64,000 nucleotides of DNA from NCBI GenBank assembly GCA_007026445.1, contig VDMD01000001.1:2232001-2296000 (forward strand), in the 5' to 3' direction. The first letter of the stretch is position 1; each line of letters begins with the position of its first letter. Below the pieces are notes generated by a model. The model saw only the letters and a program-made list of their open reading frames with translations, was not told where the DNA came from and searched no databases. Source of the DNA: Schizophyllum amplum. Its lineage: Eukaryota; Basidiomycota; Agaricomycetes; Agaricales; Schizophyllaceae. Positions 42,711 to 55,305 of the stretch are shown one piece after another. The translations under genes and the position numbers were made by a program.

Positions 42711-43380
42711 GCGTCTACTAGATTTGGGTGCCATGCCGTATAGGCCTGTGACACCCACCCGCCAACCACCACCTATCCATCTGCCCCTCGATTCATCCAC
42801 CCAATCCCCTACCCATCTGCCCATCTACCTCTCCGCATATGCGCGCCACATCTCTATATCATCCCTACCCTATCCTCTGTGCCCATCTCCTACATGTGTC
42901 CACCATCTATCTATCTATGTCTCGTGTCTCGTTCTCCGGGGGTCATGGCTCTATGGAACTGTATGTGTACCTATCTCTCCTCTCCCTGTACATTAGGAAC
43001 CGCCTGTCATATATATATCGTCGCCCTCTGTCGTACATCTTTTTCTATATCTCCCACTGCAGGTATTTATGTACCTCCCTCGAGCCATCTCTGTCGTCGC
43101 CTTCAGGTAGTATTTATCTACCGCTCGCACCATGGACTTCGCAGTGTCAGTGTCAGTATCATCCATCGCATCCTACCTGTACAGACTAGTATATATCAGG
43201 CAACAAACTATACACGTGTGCCGCTATTCACAGGAGTGTGAGAGTGATGCGGGAGTGTGAGAGTTGTTGCAGGGGTGTGAGAGTGTGGGATCGACGCTCT
43301 CGAGCAGGTCACACAGGTGTGAGATCCTGTACTTGTTTTCGCTATACATGCGTCCGTTCCGGTACACAGCTGGCCATCAA
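42711..43380. other. 3' UTR and repeat-rich intergenic sequence
   Basis: Low-complexity CT-rich sequence with a CTATCTATCTATG tetranucleotide run near 42905 and the GTGTGAGAGT minisatellite at 43233. No gene supported. Confidence 0.45.
43233..43284. repeat. Short minisatellite, GGRGTGTGAGAGT
   Basis: Three tandem copies of GG(A/G)GTGTGAGAGT at about 19-20 nt spacing, the last slightly changed. Further GTGTGAG-like words follow to 43325. Confidence 0.7.
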
Positions 43381-44302
43381 CTTACGGTGCGCCCGAGGGG
43401 AATGTTTACAGTTTCCCCGTGAGTTGCCTACGGTTTCACCGCAAGCTGCCCGCGGGGAGCTTGCAAGCTGAGCATCAATTTTGATCATCATCCGCGCTCG
43501 TGGATCGCAAATACTACCCAAATGTGGACATACGTAGATCAATGCCAGCACTGTTCAATCCAGGTTCAATCGTCGGTCGCAGCGTCGTGCGGCGTCGGCT
43601 TCGTTGAGCAGGGAAACCTCATTCATTGCAAGCATATATATAGATTCATAGAATTTAGGGGGCATGTAGGGCTGGGGGCAAAGGGTGCACTGGGAGGGTC
43701 GGGGTATGCACCGTCCTGCAGCGCGTTGCTCGCGTCCGGCGCGACCACGTCTCTAAAGGCGCATTGGATTCTCAGCATAACAAAGCGATGCATTACGCTA
43801 TTCACACGTGTAGAGACTCTACTTGACAAGGTCAGCATATTGTAGAGACTCAGTTGCAATGCAACGCACCGTTGACAAAAACAGTCACCGACGTTAACGG
43901 CGAATCGACGCTGAGTGGGACGTGCCTGTTGGCTGTGATGGGCCACAGAAGTGTCGAGGAGGTGTATGCAAACGACACTTATACGCACAGGTCGCCGAGA
44001 GACCGACGGGTGGGCAGCCATGCCGCCTCGCAGTCGAAGGACTTAGAGAAAAAAGTATGAAGTCAAGCTGAAATCATACGTGTCGATCGAGTTTACAGGC
44101 CCAGCCTGGGCCCAGTTTACGGGCTGCCCGAGGGGAGACCCACCGTTTCTCCGGCCTTGCGGGCAGACTGCAAGCTCCCCTCGGTGCGCCCGAGAACAGG
44201 ATTGATGCTCGGTTTACAAGCTCCCCGCGGGCAGACTACGGTTAAACCGTGGGCAGACCGTAGTCTGCCCGCAGATTTTTCAGTTCACGGGCGCACCGCA
44301 AG
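43381..44302. mobile_element. Element with roughly 100-bp inverted terminal repeats (MITE-like)
   Basis: The left arm 43381-43479 and the right arm 44201-44302 align in inverted orientation. Both start CTT(A/G)CGGTGCGCCCG at the outside, share an 18-nt perfect block CTGCCCGCGGGGAGCTTG (43445-43462 and the complement of 44217-44234), and end with GAGCATCAAT inside. The arms differ in length and in their middle, and the right arm contains an extra hairpin (GCAGACTACGG with CCGTAGTCTGC, 44231-44268). The 720-bp interior has no transposase; it carries another GGTGCGCCCGAG copy near 44183. No target-site duplication is obvious at the flanks. A non-autonomous DNA transposon or satellite-like foldback repeat fits best. 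Confidence 0.6.
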
Positions 44303-44875
44303 CTTGCCTCTGGCAGTGTATGTTCGTGAGTTCCGTCGACCACAACATCTTGCACCGATCGATGCACGGGGTTGTCCGGTCAGGCTTATTATAGCGCTAC
44401 GTGTCCCGGCGCTGGCATGGCAGTTTGCCTTAGCCTCTTCATTCCGCTTCATCAGTCTTGGCTAGTCCCCATGGGGCAGCCCTTACGACGCACTCCACTC
44501 ATTCAGACACCTTGTTGAGAAAGATATTATTCAGAGATACAATTTCCGGAAGCGCAAGCGTGCAGCACAAATACACAGGTGGAAGGTAGGATGAGATGAA
44601 CGAACGAATGTACGAAATCGCAGAATGATTGGAAGAGGCGGAGGATCGCACGGAACGGTATGGAGGGCACATCAAACTCGAGAGGTAAGCAACACAGACA
44701 TGAAGAGCAAGCAAAAGATCCCCAAGGCAATAATATAGTATAAATGACGAGCAGAAGGAAGTTTGGAACCGGCGCACGGTGGGTAGGGTGGTAGGATGGG
44801 GAGTAAGGACACAAGGTATGCAGAGAGACTACGACGGCTACAAGGACAGGGAACCAAGAGCGCTACGTAAGCCGA
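44303..44875. other. Intergenic region and DOCK gene 3' UTR
   Basis: About 0.57 kb between the inverted-repeat element and the DOCK stop codon. Short frames only; no further repeat seen. Confidence 0.4.
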
Positions 44876-47800
44876 CTAGGATGTCGAAGACGCACCGCGC
44901 CGACCGAAGTTGAGACTACCGAGCCGGGAAAACTTCCCCTTTAGCGAACTGAACGACCGACTGCCCATCGTCGACGCGATCACCGACACACCCGAGTTCT
45001 GCGCACCCTGCGCGGCAGAGTGGCTGACCGTGCTCGCGACGTTGACGAAGGAGGTCTGCAGGGACTCGTTCGAGAACATCGCATTCGTGGTCACGTCACC
45101 TGCCCCGGACGAGACGCCCTGGATGCCGTGCCGCGCAAGATGCGCGAGGTGCTTTTGCAGTGGGGTCTGCTTGTCCGCGGGCTGCGAGGATGTGCCGCTG
45201 CCTACCGGGCTGAAGGTGGAGGTTACGGGCGAGATAGGCGAGACAAGGGGCCGGCCGAGGTTGAGCGGGGGAATGACGAAGGCGCGCATGGTGGAGACGG
45301 TTGACGTCGAGGGTCGTAGCGACTGCTCGTATGCGCCCTGCCGTAAGTCCAACGAGGGCTCGCGCCGGGCAGCTGCGGGCGTGCTGTCCAAACCAAGTCG
45401 CTGGATATCGTCACTGTAATTCCTCCTGAAGAATGTTTCCAACGTGGTGTGGAAGGGGATGAATTCGGGAGGGCACAGTGCGCCGTGAAGTTTGAGGCAA
45501 GCATCGATGATGCGGAGCTAACAAGGGAGGATGAGCCAATAGGTCACGCAATCAGCGTCGAAACGAACCTGCTCATCGACCGCGAGCTCTAACTTTGCAA
45601 GTGACTCTGCTCTATCTGGATTTCGATGTCGGTAGTCCGCATTCAGAAACATATCCTTGAATGCCTGAATGCCCGTCCCCGCTGGCGCATCAACAACGCC
45701 GTTGAGCGCCATAGACAGCGCATTCGTGGACGCTTCCTGGTGGGTCTTGGCGAGGGCGGCATATTTCGTGTGAAGCGCTGCAAGCTCCTTCGTCTTGTCT
45801 TCGACCTCGGTGAGCGCAGCGTCAATAGGAGACAGCTCCGCGACCTCCACAGCAATGATCTCCGATCGACGCAGCACAGTCGGAAAGGTCTCCTCGGTGG
45901 TAAAGTAGGCCTTCTCGAGCCACGTCTCTTCCGTCCCTTCCTGCGTCATCCTTCGGACTTGCCGTGAACTGCTGAAGAGATTGAGGTCACAATGCTCGTA
46001 GTATGTCCTAACAGCAGCAGGGATGTCGGGATTATTGAAGAGCGGTAGTGTGCGGTCGGGTTCCGGGGTAACGGCGGAGCATTGAATGTAGAGGTCGTTC
46101 CCGAATCGTATGTCGACAGGCGGATCGCCCATTGTCTTCAGCACACGAGCACCCGTATGCTTGTTGGCCATTCTTTCGCAGAATGCCGCATATTTCTCCC
46201 ACTCATAGCCGCGGTACTGCAGATATCACATGAGCCCTCCATAACACGGAACAAAGCGCCAACTTACAATGAAGCTCTTCCCCCGGATGGCGGTGGGGAA
46301 GTCGCCGTAGAATGTGACGCGGTAATAGTCCGAATAGTAGCGCTGGTGCGTGACAATGTGCTCGTATAGATTGGCTTGGTGGCGCAATATCTCGGAGAGC
46401 CGCGCGCTGAAGCTGTGTCGGTTGAAATTCATAGGGATATTAGAGGACTCACTAGTTAAATGTGACCTCGGCATGCTGGAAGACCAACTCCTTGCAGATC
46501 TCAATAGCCCGTTCCCATGCCTTCCCCTTGCCAAGGTAGTCCATTATCAGCAGACAAAGCGTCTCTTTGCGATGAAATTGAGACTGCTGTGGCAGTCCGA
46601 GGTCCTCCATTGGAGGTACGAACGTATGCAGGTCCCATTCATGCAGATCAGAATGAAGCTTGAGAGTTAGCGCAGCCTCTACGAAGTTCTGTGCTTGAAG
46701 GTGCATCTGGCAAGCAATTAGCTTCCGCTATAGTCCTGTGCGCTGGTGCCGCCTACATTGACAAGCTGGTGAACGTATTTGATATAGATCTCATCACGGC
46801 CAATGCGCCGAATGAAGTTCATGAGCCGGAGCTATTCAGAAAAGGTTAGTAGGCTTCGAGGACCGACCGAAAGTGGCGTACAGTTGCGATGACCCTATCG
46901 TCCCCAAACTCGTCACCTTCGGGTAAAGCCCTGACATTGAGCAACAGCTCCAAGAAGAGATCCACCGAGTCCAAAAAGCCAGAGACTCGTTCGCGCAAAC
47001 TGTCTTCGACGTCGGAGTTCTCGAAGAGATTTCTCAGTTGCCCGATGAAGAATGCACGCGAGATGTCGTCCCCTTTGCTGTCGGACATGAACAACAAGTC
47101 GAGCCTGGTCACAATCTCGTTCTCTATGTTGTCGAAATTGTCGCTTCGGTGATGCTCAGCAACAATCATGCTGTATAGCATCTGCGCGGCATTGCTGCGA
47201 ACGGAGTCGTGGTGACTGAGGCATAGATTGACGACTTGCCCCACGAGAGAGTTCAGGTGCACTTGATAGCCCTGTAGCCAGACTGAGTCAGTTGTGCTAG
47301 CTCATCGGCCACGCAAAACCTCACCCCATATCTGACCGGAGTGTCACTCCCACCGACGGTGTTCTCTGCCCAACCGAGAGCTTGCCAGAGGTTGAGCAAG
47401 ACAGCAGCCCCTTCACCGCGCACGTCTCCTGCCAATCGCCACACGGCTCGCCGTTTCTATGTGACACATTAGAACAATCAACATTGCCTGGAACGGCGTC
47501 GACGAACCTGAGGACTGAACTCTTCGATGATAAGCTGATCCGAAGACAGTAATTGCAGCAACATGCCGAAGCACTGACGCCAAAGCTCGGCCCTGAAAGT
47601 ACTTTGCTCGTCTTTCGAAGGTATAAAGCTCCTTTGCATGATCGTCGTGATCGGCTCGAGCATCCTGACAAGCACTTTGTGCGCCAGAACGTTTGCGTTG
47701 AGCCATGAACGTGGAAATGCCTCATAGCTCAGGATGGAGGACGCGACGACGAAGAACTGCGTAAGAAGGGACACGAAGCGATCCGGTCCCTCAATTCCGA

Positions 47801-50800
47801 GGCTATCGTCGAGGAAAGAGAGCATCATCTTCGATGGCGTGGAGAGTATGAGGTTCAGGATGACTATCGCGATCTCCCCGAGGCCAGGGATGAACACAAC
47901 TTCGTGAGGGGCGGACGATTTCCCAGGTCGAGGGGATTCTGGCAGAGACGCGAGGAGGGAGAATGGGTAGGAAGATGGAAAGGCGACTGCGGGCGCGAGC
48001 TTCTGGCCTGACAGTATTCGCGCGCGTTCCATCACATGTCGAGAGGCAGGAGAGTTGAGTTCACGATATGATTCCAATAGTCTGTAGATTCGTTCAGATA
48101 TATCCTTGTGTAGTAGAACGAAACTTACCGAGGCAGCAGAGGCAACAGATTCTCCACATTCTCCTGCTCCTGCTTCAGCCTCCGTCGATCGGCCACCACC
48201 TCGGGGTCGACAAGGCTTTGCTGCAGCCGATCGAGCATGACGGCAATTATGGTGACACACAGCCTTGTGCACTCCAGCCAGTTGACCCGCGCCGCGTCTT
48301 TCACCGTTTCCGAGTCGCCGCTCATAGTCTGCGTAAAGTCATCGAACTTGCCGAAGTGCGGTCTAATCCACGCAACGAGCGCTTCCACCAGCAGAGCCCG
48401 CGCCTGCGGCGTATCGAATAGGAAGCCGCTGACTATCTGCAGGTACATGACCAGTTTCCAGATCACGATCTGTCCGCGACCAGCAGTTATGGTGTTCGCA
48501 AAGTTTGTGACGATGGAGACGAGCTCGACGGTGGGATAGATCTTGGCGAGCTCGGGAAGAATGGATGGGAAGTGTTGCAATGCGATAGTCTGCGTTCCTA
48601 GCACCGCAGGAGCACTGGACGTCATGAGGTCGTTGACTTCGTTGAGATGGCCCCGAAGGTCACGGCGAAACTGCTGTTCCAAGATTTCTGCTGTGGTCGT
48701 TCCTCCCAGGCTGCCCTCTTTCGCCTTGCCAATCTGCCTCGAGCGGGTGATGAGTCGGAAGATGTAATGCCACACCTTCAGCGCAGCACGAAGCGCAGAT
48801 GCCGTCTCGCTAGACGTCGGGTCCGACAGCAGCCGGCTCATGGCACGGATGATATGCGGTGCGGCTAGGTGAAAGCCGAAGTGTTTGGCGATGTACAGAT
48901 CAAGGACGGGCTGGAAGTTGGTGAAGCGTCGGTCTTGCACTATGCGAAGCACGGTCACGATCGCGTTGAAGACGAGACTGTCCACGTCCCCTTCGGAGTT
49001 GGAGCTCGCCACCATGATCCCGAAGAGGGCGTCAAAGATCGGCTGCAGGAATTTGATGATCTCGTTCTCGCCAACGAACATGAATTTCTTCAGTACAGTC
49101 GAGAGCAGCGTGCGGTCGGAGATTTGTTCCCAGTTCAGTAGGCTGAGAAGAACTGGATCCTGTGTAAGCGACGTCGAACAGAGGGATGTCCGAATCGTGA
49201 GCGTATCGCGGAGAGGTGTTAGGTCTGTGCTGGGATGTCGCACGGGTTGCAGATCGCCGTCCGGGCTCCTGCCCTTCGTCGAGAGGTACACGTCGGCTCC
49301 GAGCGTATCCCATCGGTAGAGCGTCAAGGTATGGCTACCATCCTCTAGGAAGGTTCGACCGTCAGGATATAGCGGCTGGAAAGCGAAAGCGAATGGGCGC
49401 TCTTCGGTGTCGTTGGCGGTGACCGGCCGGCCATTCTTCGAGTCGCTTCTGCCCCGCGCGCTCCGATTTCGCAACGTGAAGAACAGGTGCCAGTTCGGGC
49501 GCGCCTCTTCGTGGGATAATTCGATATTCTCCTGGTTCAGCCGCACTTTCAAAAGCTCGCCAAACGTGGGCTCGTTGCAGCGGGAAAATACGACAGACTC
49601 GAACCGGGTAAGCGGTGGCTCGCCCGCACCTCGAGAAAGCGCGCCGTCCACTGTGCGTCCAGTAGCGTCTCGGACTTCGATTATGACCTGTATGTTCGGC
49701 GGTGCAGTTGCCATGCTCCCGATGGTGCTGCCCCGACTCAGCGTCAGGCCGGCAAAGGTACTGAGCCGGTTTGCGCTGGATCTTGACTTGCCAGACGGGT
49801 TACCGCTAGGAAGCGTATGCGAATGAGCGGAGGACGAGAACTCTCCGGACCAGAGCTTGACGTATAACTCGTTCCTTGTCTCTCCTGGGAAGACCGCGTC
49901 AGGGAAGCCGAGACGTTGAGTTTGCGGTATGTCCTGGGGGCCTGTGATGAGAAGCACGCTCTGGTGAAGCTCGCTGAGACGCACCTCCAACAACGATATG
50001 TTCTCCCGTATGATTGTAGCGCTATCGCCCTTGAATATCTTCACAGATACACCGACCGAGTCAGCTCTGCGACACATTAGTCAACGTATAGGCAGCGCGG
50101 AACGGAACCATACCTGGATGACCTTTCAAACTCCTTGGTAGCATTGCCAAGGATACTCAGATGTAGCATGGAGAACAGATTCTCGTTGGCCGGCACAAAC
50201 ACAGGCATCGAGAATTCGCGCAGCGGCGATGCGTCGACCTTCGTCATCATCGAGGCGAGCTGCGTGAGCTCCAGCACGGCGCAGCCGAACGGTCTCCTGA
50301 ACTGCGGCAGGGCTTCGTGCGCATGTCCAGTGGGGCTTATCGGGCTGTCCGACCAGCCCACCGTGTTCGTCGACATGTTATTCGCGGACATGCCCAACGC
50401 AGACGGTGCCCGCTCGTCGTCGTTCCGTTTGTGGGCCCCGTTCGTCGACGGTGGCGTGGCCAGCTTCATGGGCCCATGACGCACGATCTTGCAAACGAGG
50501 TAGAGCGAGTCGTGCACGTCGGACGCGGCCAGGTCCAGGAAGAGGGTGCGTATGCGCCGCGGGGTAGGTTCTTGCGCGCCATTCTGCGTCCGCGTCGGCT
50601 GGCCGAGGTGGTCGAGGACGACACCGAAGTCTTCCGTCAGGAATTGCTCCGTATTCTTGTTATAAAGCGAGAAGAAGAGCTCCGCGGTGTCCCTGGGCGC
50701 GCATATAGTTGCCGCAAATGCTCGTACATCGAGAAGGACGTGGTAGAATTTGGACGCGGAGGGGGTGTTTGATGAGAGGGTAGACATGTTAGAGGAGGAC

Positions 50801-52100
50801 GAAGGCATAGAGAACGTGGATAGACCGACTGATCGTCGGCGCTGTGCTGGGAAGGAGCGTTGGTGGGCCTCTGGGAATGCAGAGTGCGCCGGGGTTGGTT
50901 GTGGGCCTGTGCTGAGCTCCGCTATCGCGCCTTGATGTAATAAACAGTCGTCGCACGACACGTCCATGTACGCCAGCGACTGTTGCATGGCGTACATCCG
51001 GACCGCGCTGATCCAGCTCCGCGGTTCGATCTCGCCCTCGACGTCGGTCGTCACCAGGCCTCCCCATGTCGGATGTCGTACTATAATGTCGAGGTCCTGC
51101 ACCCTATTGCCCGCGACCAGCCGCAAGACGCACTCCTGGCGCATATTGATCGTCTCTTCCGCGGACAGGGTCTGCGCCAGAAGTTGTCTTCGCCCTAGAT
51201 GCAGCGCGTCAATGTGGCCGCGGACGATATGGAAGAGCGGGTAGTCGCGCCGCGCGAGGTGGTGGAACATGAGGGTGTGCCATTCGCGCATCGCAGACGC
51301 TATCTCGTCGACGATAGGCTGGAACGCGCCGCTGACCGTGTCATCGCCGGTACGCAGCGAGGGTCGGGGCGGCAGCGGCTTCATCTGTGACTCTGTCGGC
51401 GAGGCAGAGCGCATGCTACTCGCCGGATTGTATCGCATGGGGCGCGCCGTGTCCAACGCGCCGTCTTCTGGCAGTTCGCGAAGGGAGGCTAGGCTGGGTT
51501 TGTCCTTGCTCCACGTCACGAAGGATTCCGCGGGGCTGCCCAGCGTGCTGCCGAAGCTCCGAGACGGTGCATGGCCCATGCTGCTGCGAGACGCCACGCT
51601 TGCGGCGCCGTGGCCGTTGGCGGACGTCGCGAGCTCGTTCAGGCGGCCCTCCGCATCAGAGAGGTGATCGCGAATGTATATGTGCGAGGCGGGGAAGATG
51701 CCAATGAACACCTGCTGCGTCTCCTCGTTCTTGAGCGGTACTTTGCTGGTGGACGCGCCATCGGGCGAGAGGGACCACGCCACGGGCGGCCGCCGCGTCG
51801 TGCACACAACATAACTGGGCGTTGGAGTCAGCTAGGGCGCCCGCTGCTGCAGATGCGTGTCACGCACCCCCGGTACCAAACACCGTCCACCTCCTTCCCT
51901 CTCGGGGTGTACTTCTCGAACGCGTAGACCTCGTCCCCGACCTCGAGCGTCACGACGTCCCTGTTCCCGCCCTCTTCTGTGCTGCTGGCCTCGGTGACAG
52001 TCGAGAGGCGGTTCTTATTCGACACGCGCGTGTCTCGGCGCGAGGGGGAGAGCGGGTGGATGGCATAGCCGTAGACGATGAGGGGAAGCGGCTCCCACAT
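44876..52100 (-). CDS. DOCK-family Rho/Rac guanine nucleotide exchange factor (Dck1-like)
   Basis: Eleven exons give 2243 residues: 52100-51868, 51814-50114, 50066-48129, 48081-47508, 47456-47325, 47271-46882, 46831-46757, 46706-46453, 46412-46268, 46216-45569 and 45517-44876. N-terminal SH3 (YGYAIHP, VVTLEVGDEVYAFEKYTPRG, GVWYRGCV, VFIGIFPASHIYIRD across the first intron). DHR-1/C2 starts around residue 710 (ELYVKLWSGEF, IQVIIEVRDATGRTVD). A long helical middle includes RRAVWRLAGDVRGEG. The catalytic DHR-2 runs from about 1650, with YSDYYRVTFYGDFP, KSFIYRGYEWEKYAAFCERM, WLEKAYFTTEETFPTVLRRS and ELSPIDAALTEVEDKTKEL. DOCK GEFs activate Rac or Cdc42 at the plasma membrane, with ELMO as partner. 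Two introns use GTTCGT donors. The tail after 2070 is Ser/Thr-rich. Confidence 0.92.
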
Positions 52101-52827
52101 GACCTAGATACAAACCGCGCAAGTGAACCTTTCTGCAGCATCCCATAAACATGCGCGCGAGAAACAAGACAGCAAGGTACACATACCGGAAATACCAGTG
52201 AACTTTTTGTTCTACAGTCTCCCTGCGTGATCTCGATACGGTCGGGAAAGGCGCGTGCTGGGTGAGCGCGTGTATGTGTAGGGTGGATGGCAGAGAAAAG
52301 AAGGTGTAGGGGCGCGGGATTATTGACGGCAAGTCGTTTCTCCGCGCTTCTGGCGTTTGCGTTCGTGGGAGGGGGGACTGCGCTGGGAGAGACGAGCGCT
52401 GGCAATGAACTCTGGTAATTCCCGATGAGGGCGCCGGCACGAACGGTCGAGCGAGTTGGACGGAGGGAAGCAGCAGATCCGTGCAGCAGAGATGCGCGCG
52501 GCCCAAGGGGGAAATCTCAATCAAAACCTGCCATTTCGGACAAATCTCTCCGAGCACGTGGCACCGTGGGTCCGCGCAGAGGCACCACCGACGCCCACTC
52601 CTCAACAGGATTCGCGTACTAACTGTGGCCAGGGGAATCGAATTACGCAGGATCTACACGTAGAATACACCGATACAATTGCCTCGCGCGTATATCGCAC
52701 AGCCAGACACATGCCAATGAATGACAGACACCAGGAGCAGGGGAGCCCTGTTACTTTTGAAAACGACAAACCCACAACACCAATCCACCCAAGAAAAATC
52801 TAGCGAGGAACCACAATGCAGAGATAA
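52101..52827. other. Intergenic region
   Basis: About 0.73 kb between two minus-strand genes, expected to hold the DOCK promoter and 5' UTR and the phosphatase 3' UTR. Overlapping short frames only. Confidence 0.4.
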
Positions 52828-54749
52828 CTATAACGACGAGGCCATCGTAACGTCCGAGGTCAACGTAAGGTCCGAGTCCAGCGAGTCGGAGCGCCGTTCC
52901 CCAGTGACCGTCCCGCGCAGGTACTCCACATATTCTACCAAAAACCGCACCTGCTCGAACGTCTCGATGGCCTTCACGCTCCGGCGGCGACGCAGCAGGA
53001 CGATAGCGCGCTCCACCAGAGCGACCGTCGCCCGGTCGACCTCGTCGCGAGAGTGGGGCGGTGGGGAGGCATCCCCAAACGTCGGCTCGTCCAACCAGCC
53101 GCACAGACCCAGCTTGATGCACCAGCAGGCTGCCACGACGCCCGCGCGCCCGACTCCCCCGCGACAGTGCACCAAGACCGGCACGCCGCGCAAGGTATAG
53201 TCCCTCAGCACACTGTTCAACTTGTCGTCCAAGGATTCCGGAGACAGCGGCGCCAGCCCTTCCGGTGTCGGTATGCGAAGCACGTCGATCCCCACCGCAA
53301 GCGCGGCCTCAGCGTACAAATCCCAAGGAGCACCGAGTAATGCGAGCTCCGAATCATCGAGACAGCTTTGCGAGAACGCATAAGTGAGTATGATTAGGCG
53401 CGCGGATGTACAAATTTCATACCAAATCACACAACCGACGCCAAGATCCCTCATCCTGCGCAAGTCTGTTTGGAGGTCTCTGCAAACTCCACTCCGCCCC
53501 CGCACAGGTCCCTGTAAACGGACTGCAAGCATGAGATAGGGCGCGGCTAGAGCATAATCCACAGTACCTTTCTTTCCTGGACAGGATGACATGAACAAGT
53601 TGCCCAGCATAAAGGTGGGCGTGGTCGGGGTCGGCGAGCGGGCATTCTTCTCGTCCAATTCCTCATCCTCATCCTCGTCCTCGGTGCGTACCGTTATCGA
53701 CAGTGCATGCCACGATTTGTTGGAGTGATGGCTGAGCAGCCGTGCCGGGGTGGGCGGGCGGCGCGCAGGCGTCGGCGCGACAACCTCAAGACCCGGCACG
53801 ATACCCGGCGGTGGCATGGACGACAAGTCACTCGTGATAGCCGCCTGCAGCGCTTCCGTCATACCAGAGCGCGTCCGCAACAGCTTAGGACTATCCATCG
53901 CAGGCGGCGGATACGGCGGCGGCTGTCCCACCGGTACGCCCGCATACGTCTCCACCAGCCGATCGACCTGGAACTTGGCCGGAATCTCGAACATCGTCGG
54001 CACAAAGCGCGACGAGAGGACAAGGTGCGAGGACACGAGCTGCAGGAGATCTGGGGGGATGATGGTGGAGATACTGCATGACGCCCGTCAGAAGGAGTGC
54101 GCGGGAGCAGGAGACGTGCGCTGGGCGGGGAAACGGGGACTGACTTGATCGGGTGTGTGGAGGACGTTTTTATGGGATGGGCTTGCGGGTCGGGGGCGGC
54201 GAGCGTTGCGTTCTCTTGTGGCTCGAAGGGCTCGGTGATGGCGGCCATGAGCTGGCATGCCAAGTCGGAGTCGTCGGCCAGCGGGCGGCCACAGGGCCCG
54301 AGGAGGGGGGACGCGGTGGCGGCAAGGTCGCATTTGTGCCAGCTCTCTGTGGCGCCCAGCACGTCGGCCTGCCGCGCCTGCAGCTCGCCATAGTAATCAG
54401 GCTGCAGGACGGAGAGCGGCACGTAGTTGAACGGGCAGCCTATAATAAACGCGCGCATAAATGAAGTGCTACATATATGCCGTGTCGCGCGCGGCAGATC
54501 GCGTACCTTGGACCCCAAACTTGAGGCGGCTGTAGTCGCTCAAGTGGTGTTGAGACGCGAGTCTGGCGAGCTATAGACATACGCCATAATTGAGAGAGCG
54601 CGCTTGTGTCACGCTCGCGACCGGCGCACCTGTGCTGCGAGCCGCTCGTTCCGGGTGAAGGACGGCAAGGGCGTGAACGGTCGGGGCTCCGCGGCGAACT
54701 CGTGTGACGCAGACCATGAGCCGGGCGTTTCCACAAGAGCAGTGCACAT
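52828..54749 (-). CDS. Cys-based protein tyrosine/dual-specificity phosphatase-like protein
   Basis: Exons 54749-54630, 54570-54507, 54439-54145, 54073-53568, 53522-53423 and 53365-52828 give 540 residues. The N-terminal half reads YSRLKFGVQGCPFNYVPLSV, ISTIIPPDLLQLVSSHLVL and MFEIPAKF, with Ser/Pro-rich linkers, and does not match a domain I can name. The phosphatase part has SCPGKKVRLQGPVRGRSGVC, DLRRMRDLGVGCVICCLDDS, then VPVLVHCRGGVGRAGVVAAC, the HCx5R signature with catalytic Cys near 429, and Gly at the position after Arg as in GRAG. The general-acid loop is probably DVLRIPTPEGLAP. The pattern fits fungal dual-specificity phosphatases with a CCLDDxEL block; substrate unknown. The first exon was found by joining MCTALVETPG to the conserved frame. 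Confidence 0.82.
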
Positions 54750-55305
54750 CTAACCAGGGCGAGAAGTGGACGAGGGAGGAGAAGGAGTGACGATATGCAA
54801 ACAAGAAGTTGAACGGCGGACTCGGAGGAGAGAGATGCGGACCACGTGCCTACGTCAGTGTCAAGTTGATAATTCTGGGCGTTCTCGGTTTGTGCTTTGG
54901 CTGAACAGGCCTTGCAGTAGGTACAGAGTGCAGTGTATATTATATTTGTATGCTGCTCTGGCTCTGCTGCTCGCTGGCTGCAGCGGTTCCCAGCAATCAG
55001 GAGAGCAGGCCGTCGCCCAATGGCTCCACGCGGGGCGTGGGAAGATGTGTCCGGAAGCATGGTGAGCTTGACGGCTCACTTGGACAGCAGACGGATTTTC
55101 TTGTTCGCACTCGTTTCCTGTCGCCATCACCTTCGACGTCGTCGCCCGCAGCGCCGGGCCCGTCTCCTCACCGTCCTTGGCGACAACAACAGCCCGTCCT
55201 TCGTTCGGCCCCACAACATCCAGCAGGACTGTCCGCCAGTATCCATCCAGTCCCTCGCACCCACCACGACACGCTCATTCGCCCGCATCCTGCCCGGCCA
55301 AGACC
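54750..55305. other. Divergent intergenic region
   Basis: About 0.56 kb between the phosphatase and the chitin synthase starts, transcribed away from each other. The chitin synthase frame is open back to 55177, so part may be coding. No clear TATA box. Confidence 0.4.

Noticed and set aside
43540..43600. Possible tRNA B box (GGTTCAATC near 43563)
   Set aside because: No matching A box or cloverleaf pairing on either strand around it.
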